Program-made: the position numbers and the translations under genes
The notes under the pieces: generated by a model
Database searches by the model: none
What the model was told of the DNA's origin: nothing
What the model saw: only the letters and a program-made list of their open reading frames with translations
Source: Gammaproteobacteria bacterium
GTDB taxonomy: Bacteria; Pseudomonadota; Gammaproteobacteria; Pseudomonadales; Halieaceae
Reading direction: 5' to 3'
Assembly (NCBI GenBank): GCA_002748505.1
Contig: PDSN01000095.1
Location: 1-15,369, forward strand
DNA length: 15,369 bases
Part shown: positions 13,952-15,369 of the stretch, piece after piece
How positions within the stretch are numbered: position 1 is the stretch's first letter
Layout of the letters: each line of letters starts with the position of its first letter

Positions 13952-15022
13952 ATGGACGTCATGCAAAACATTTTCAGCGCCGTATGGCCGCTTTTTATGG
14001 TGATCCTGATCGCCTGTTCGCTGATTTGGCTCAGCCACCGGCTGGCTCCTAAAGTTGATCAAGGAGAAGATACCGCGCTGAAATGGCAAGTCGTCGACCT
14101 TTTTATCGTACTGATCGCACTCGTATTTGCCGTCATTGCGCTGCCGCTGGACACAGACACCCAAGGACAGGTGCTCAGCTTGCTCGGCGTTGTACTTACA
14201 GGCGTTATCGGTCTGTCCTCCACCGCGTTTGTAGCCAACGGTATGGCGGGGTTGATGCTGCAAATCAGTCGCCCCTTTCGTCCGGGCGATTGGGTCACTG
14301 TCAACGATGAATTTGGCCGGGTGATTTCTGTCTCGTTGATGCAAACCCGAATCCAGACACAAACCCGCGACGTCACTACCCTGCCCAATCTGTATTTGAT
14401 CAAAAACCCTGTCACGGTCGCACATCGCGACAGCACCGTCATTTCGACGGATATATCGCTTGGCTACGATGTACCCCATACCCAAGTGCAGGAGTTATTG
14501 GAAACCGCCGCCAGTGAAACCGGACTGGAGGAGCCTTTTGTGATGGTGCAGGATCTACTGGATCACGCGGTACTCTACCGCATCGGCGGTCTGCTTAAAG
14601 AAACGCACAAAATGCTGTCCAAGCGCTCACAGCTTCGCAAGTGTATTTTGGAGCAATTGCACGGTCACGGCGTTGAAATCGTCTCCCCCGGCTTTATTAA
14701 TCAACGCCAGCTATCGCCCGAAGCGCAGGTCATACCCAAAGTGCCGGTCGTGCACGACACCTCGCAAAACCGACAGCAAAACACCTCAGAAGACACTCCG
14801 GAGGATTGGATTTTCGATGAAGCTGAAGAGGCTGCAAATCTTGAGGAACTCAAACAACGCCTGGAACAAGCGAAGCAACAACGCAAGGAAGACAGTAAAG
14901 CGCTGAAGGACACCGCAAATGAGCAGCAGCGCAGTGACCTGGAAGCCCGGTTAAAAAAACTCGATCGCGCAGTTAAATACCTGGAGGCGCGGATCGCGAA
15001 AAAGCAAGACAAACCATCTTAA
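13952..15022 (+). CDS. MscS-family mechanosensitive channel with a charged C-terminal tail
   Basis: A 356-residue inner-membrane protein with three predicted membrane segments (about 8-27, 48-65 and 72-103). The last contains the pore-lining, Gly/Ala-rich GVVLTGVIGLSSTAFVANGMAGLML followed by ISRPFRPGDWVTV, the join to the MscS beta domain. The beta and alpha/beta cytoplasmic regions follow (about 110-250). The tail (about 285-356) is rich in Glu, Lys, Gln and Arg, with heptad-like leucines (LEELKQRLEQ, LEARLKKLDRAVKYLEARI), and probably forms a coiled coil. That extends it beyond the roughly 286 residues of E. coli MscS. The stop codon TAA lies inside the terminal inverted repeat of the AT-rich element at 15019, so the original C-terminus may have been altered by insertion. 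The ribosome-binding site is weak, and a second Met at 13961 is an alternative start. Confidence 0.88.
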   Translation: MDVMQNIFSAVWPLFMVILIACSLIWLSHRLAPKVDQGEDTALKWQVVDLFIVLIALVFAVIALPLDTDTQGQVLSLLGVVLTGVIGLSSTAFVANGMAGLMLQISRPFRPGDWVTVNDEFGRVISVSLMQTRIQTQTRDVTTLPNLYLIKNPVTVAHRDSTVISTDISLGYDVPHTQVQELLETAASETGLEEPFVMVQDLLDHAVLYRIGGLLKETHKMLSKRSQLRKCILEQLHGHGVEIVSPGFINQRQLSPEAQVIPKVPVVHDTSQNRQQNTSEDTPEDWIFDEAEEAANLEELKQRLEQAKQQRKEDSKALKDTANEQQRSDLEARLKKLDRAVKYLEARIAKKQDKPS

Positions 15023-15087
15023 CCCGGATGTTTCACCAGTACGGCGACTGCTTTTATGTTTTTCATTTAATATCAATGAGTTATATT

Positions 15088-15174
15088 ATGAATGACAACA
15101 AAAGCCAATGTACAAAATGTGCCTATTTCGAAAAAAATGACTTCGAATCTTACCCAAAATCATTCAAACCGTAG
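15088..15174 (+). CDS. Possible 28-residue CxxC peptide inside the AT-rich element
   Basis: ATG at 15088 opens a frame ending at TAG 15172-15174. The peptide begins MNDNKSQCTKCAYFEKND and ends FKP, with one CxxC pair. A weak ATGAG lies about nine bases upstream. Codons are AT-rich like the element around it. It may be a real small protein, the N-terminal remnant of a longer element-encoded gene, or chance; length alone cannot separate these. Confidence 0.2.
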   Translation: MNDNKSQCTKCAYFEKNDFESYPKSFKP

Positions 15175-15203
15175 CTACTGCTACGCTTTTCATGATGTTT
15201 GAA
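15163..15203. repeat. Nested palindrome inside the AT-rich element
   Basis: An inner stem CGTAGC-TACT-GCTACG (15170-15185) lies within outer arms TTCAAAC (15163-15169) and GTTTGAA (15197-15203). CTTTTC follows the inner stem on the plus strand, so it could terminate transcription coming from the MscS gene. It overlaps the end of the small reading frame at 15088. Confidence 0.5.
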
Positions 15204-15261
15204 CAAGCTTCTTTGTCCTTTTTTCCGAAAACTCCATTTACTGATGAAATATCCGGGTTAA

Positions 15262-15369
15262 AACCTCCGTGGGAGTATTTTCCAATCCAGAAATGAGCCT
15301 GAAGAGAGGCTCCGTTAAGCCTTCATTCTCTGTCGCTCATGGAGTTGTTTAAACAGTTGGTGTCGTGCT
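15262..15369. other. Gene-free right edge with a short hairpin
   Basis: No coding region is supported here. GAGCCT (15295-15300) pairs with AGGCTC (15307-15312) around six bases. On the minus strand it is followed by ATTTCT, which could be a weak terminator for a gene entering from the right. Nothing else is recognisable. Confidence 0.3.

Larger units (their letters stand above)
15019..15261. mobile_element. 243-bp AT-rich element with 22-bp terminal inverted repeats
   Basis: The left end (15019-15040) and the complement of the right end (15240-15261) agree at 20 of 22 positions, both starting TTAACCCGGAT. The interior is clearly more AT-rich than neighbouring genes and holds no transposase, which suggests a non-autonomous element or a shrunken insertion sequence. 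A related left-end copy occurs at 6787-6848. The outer TTAA could belong to the repeat or be a target duplication. The family could not be assigned from sequence alone. Confidence 0.65.

Noticed and set aside
13943..14485. A 180-codon minus-strand frame opposite the MscS gene
   Set aside because: Low-complexity polar composition and full overlap with the conserved channel core; treated as a shadow.

Overview
The window looks like chromosomal DNA of a free-living, probably marine gammaproteobacterium. The reasons are two TonB-dependent outer-membrane receptors, a Na+/solute symporter, an E. coli-type glutathione reductase and moderate GC. The receptor style (EEVVVTARRREESLQDVPIAVTAVS) and the lipid/CoA gene content recall Cellvibrionales such as the Spongiibacteraceae or Halieaceae; that placement is inference. 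No rRNA, tRNA, CRISPR array or intact transposase gene was seen.

Layout. (1) 1-1175: a minus-strand DUF481 outer-membrane protein with its own terminator. (2) 1379-3458: plus-strand glutathione reductase (gor), a terminator-like hairpin, then a DUF3313-like lipoprotein. (3) 3540-6392: a minus-strand cluster reading SnoaL/NTF2-like protein, then a small DUF2946-like membrane protein with two CxxC motifs, then a His-rich ZnuD-like receptor. This is most likely a zinc (metal) acquisition module, with a plausible promoter and a leader hairpin upstream. (4) 6393-6869: a gene-free stretch holding a 139-bp hairpin element flanked by TTAG and, next to it, a degenerate copy of a second repeat family. 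(5) 6870-13926: a substrate uptake and activation locus. On the minus strand are a sodium:solute symporter, a TonB-dependent receptor, an acyl-CoA ligase and an alpha/beta hydrolase whose start overlaps the ligase stop. Divergent from the symporter is a TetR-family regulator. (6) 13952-15022: an MscS-type channel with a long charged C-terminal tail. (7) 15019-15369: an AT-rich, gene-poor end holding a 243-bp element with 22-bp terminal inverted repeats, related to the degenerate copy in region 4.

How region 5 works together. A near-perfect 16-bp palindrome, TTCAACA-NN-TGTTGAA, fills the 17-bp spacer between the -35 and -10 of the predicted symporter promoter and, separately, of the receptor promoter. 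A third copy lies at the predicted receptor start of transcription. The symporter operator also overlaps the likely -35 of the TetR gene. The simplest reading is that the TetR protein represses both transport genes and itself, and is released by a ligand, perhaps an acyl-CoA made by the ligase. Receptor (outer membrane), symporter (inner membrane), ligase (CoA activation) and hydrolase then form one route for a lipophilic carboxylate or ester whose identity the sequence does not show. A strong terminator between receptor and ligase splits the locus transcriptionally.
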